A stretch of 7,684 nt of DNA from an uncultured Oscillospiraceae bacterium (GTDB lineage: Bacteria > Bacillota > Clostridia > Oscillospirales > Ruminococcaceae). Numbering within the stretch: position 1 is the stretch's first letter; every line of letters starts with the position of its first letter. Shown here in pieces: positions 6,940 to 7,684 of this stretch. The DNA is taken from assembly GCA_910578755.1 (NCBI GenBank), contig CAJTSZ010000043.1, forward strand, positions 1 to 7,684. The letters are read 5' to 3'. The position numbers and the translations under genes are program-made. Below the pieces are notes generated by a model. That model saw only the letters and a program-made list of their open reading frames with translations. It was not told the DNA's origin and did no database searches.

Positions 6940-6980
6940 CCCCGGCGGCGCTTTTGTAAGGCGCTGCCGGGGTTCTGTTA
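6940..6980 (+). terminator. Rho-independent terminator closing the hut cluster
   Basis: CCCCGGCGGCGC (6940-6951) pairs with GCGCTGCCGGGG (6961-6972). The result is a 12-bp GC-rich stem with one G-U pair, a nine-base loop, and a modest T-containing tail TTCTGTTAT. It lies 39 bases after the cyclodeaminase stop and 187 bases before the next gene, which has its own promoter. Confidence 0.85.
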
Positions 6981-7040
6981 TACGGATATGCCTTAAAAGT
7001 ATAGGGGGAGTGAGCATTCCAAACCTGTCCACACATCAAC

Positions 7041-7054
7041 TTTTACAGGTAAAA
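7041..7054. promoter_or_regulatory. Possible operator: inverted repeat upstream of the S41 protease promoter
   Basis: TTTTAC and GTAAAA (7041-7046 and 7049-7054) form a 6-bp inverted repeat around AG, ending 14 bases before the proposed -35 box. A second overlapping inverted repeat pairs ACCTGT (7023-7028) with ACAGGT (7045-7050). Either could be chance in this A/T-rich stretch, and no regulator is recognised. Confidence 0.25.
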
Positions 7055-7068
7055 CAATAAAAAAATGT

Positions 7069-7096
7069 TTGAAAAGCGGTAATATTGTGGTAAAAT
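7069..7096 (+). promoter_or_regulatory. Sigma-70/SigA-type promoter for the S41 protease gene
   Basis: TTGAAA at 7069-7074 serves as the -35 box. TAAAAT at 7091-7096 is the -10 box with a 16-base spacer and an extended-10 TG at 7088-7089. It lies after the hut terminator and about 70 bases before ATG 7168, giving an untranslated leader of roughly 65 bases. Confidence 0.7.
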
Positions 7097-7167
7097 AAAT
7101 AAGTTACAGTATGTATAACCGCAGTCAAAAGCGGAAAAGGGTAAAAAAGAAGCAGAGGAAGTGCAGA

Positions 7168-7684
7168 ATGAGCAAAAAAATTTCTATTGGCGTGGCGCTT
7201 GCGCTGATGATGATCGTGGCGGCGGTAACGCTTTCAGTGACAATGATTTTTTCCAAGCAAATGTTTAACAACACCGTTTCCAACATTACGGAACGCGAGG
7301 CATTGTACGATAAAATTTCGGAAATAGACAGCTTTGTCCGTAAAAACTATAACGGGAATATTGATGAAGAACAGCTGCTGGACGGTATTTCCTTAGGATA
7401 TATGGCTGGTATTCACGATACATACGGCCGGTATTACAGCGCGGAAGAATACGCGGAAATTATTAAGGATAACGAAGGGCAAATTGTAGGTATTGGCATT
7501 ACAGCCTCCAAAACAGAAAGTGGCTACATTAAGGTGGAAGAGGTTTACCCCGATTCCCCGGCGGAGCTGGCCGGAATAGAAGCAGGGGAACTGATTGTAA
7601 AGGTAAACGATATTGACCTTAGCCTGGAAACATACGAGGAAGGTAAAAACGCCATTTCCGGCAAGGCAGGCACTACATTAAGCT
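7168..7684 (+). CDS. S41-family carboxyl-terminal processing protease, 3' end cut off by the window
   Basis: Start ATG 7168 is preceded by AGAGG (7154-7158) at good spacing, and the frame is open to the window edge (172 residues visible of an expected 400-odd). Residues about 5-28 form one hydrophobic segment after MSKK, a signal-anchor without a lipobox cysteine, so the protein is probably tethered to the membrane with its enzyme part outside. Residues 44-100 match the N-terminal helical part of CtpA-like proteases (LDGISLGYMAGIHD followed by RYYSAEEYAEII). Residues 106-152 begin a PDZ domain (VGIGI, then DSPAELAGIEAGELIVKVND), which in this family gates the active site and binds substrate C-termini. 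The Ser-Lys catalytic residues would lie beyond the window, so activity cannot be judged. The gene has its own promoter and is not part of the hut transcript. Confidence 0.88.
   Translation, partial: MSKKISIGVALALMMIVAAVTLSVTMIFSKQMFNNTVSNITEREALYDKISEIDSFVRKNYNGNIDEEQLLDGISLGYMAGIHDTYGRYYSAEEYAEIIKDNEGQIVGIGITASKTESGYIKVEEVYPDSPAELAGIEAGELIVKVNDIDLSLETYEEGKNAISGKAGTTLS

Noticed and set aside
1..7684. CRISPR array, insertion sequence, tRNA/rRNA, toxin-antitoxin or other defence system
   Set aside because: No direct-repeat array, transposase, RNA gene or defence domain could be seen on either strand. The window is a metabolic cluster plus a housekeeping-type protease.

Overview
This window is almost entirely a histidine-utilisation (hut) gene cluster on the + strand, followed by the start of an unrelated-looking S41 protease gene. 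The gene repertoire, strong GGAGG-type ribosome binding sites, separate single-domain FtcD and FchA proteins, and the long animal-like urocanate hydratase suggest an anaerobic Firmicute, most likely a Clostridia/Oscillospiraceae-type gut bacterium. That taxonomic call is an inference from family memory, not a database result.

Layout. 1-1143: 3' three quarters of hutH (histidine ammonia-lyase), open at the left edge. 1144-1303: 160-nt spacer holding short palindromes. 1304-3316: hutU (urocanate hydratase, long form, 670 aa). 3331-3362: a strong intrinsic terminator-like hairpin. 3395-3980: a CbrC-family (UPF0167) gene carrying a one-base frameshift in a run of six C. 3992-4016: another hairpin. 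4065-4961: ftcD (glutamate formimidoyltransferase). 4997-6244: hutI (imidazolonepropionase). 6274-6900: fchA-type formimidoyltetrahydrofolate cyclodeaminase. 6940-6980: terminator closing the cluster. 7069-7096: promoter. 7168 to the right edge: N-terminal part of a membrane-anchored, PDZ-containing carboxyl-terminal processing protease.

How the genes work together. HutH deaminates histidine to urocanate. HutU hydrates it to imidazolonepropionate, and HutI opens the ring to N-formimino-L-glutamate. FtcD moves the formimino group to tetrahydrofolate and releases glutamate. The cyclodeaminase converts formimino-THF to 5,10-methenyl-THF plus ammonia. This is the folate-dependent branch, which feeds glutamate and one-carbon units to the cell. 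No hutG or hutF is present in the window. No transporter or hut regulator is visible; they may lie upstream.

The least ordinary part is 3317-4064. There a frameshifted CbrC-family gene with no obvious role in histidine breakdown sits between hutU and ftcD, bracketed by two hairpins that share a CCCAGGG arm. I see no CRISPR array, insertion sequence, tRNA or rRNA, and nothing that convincingly amounts to a new defence or mobile system.
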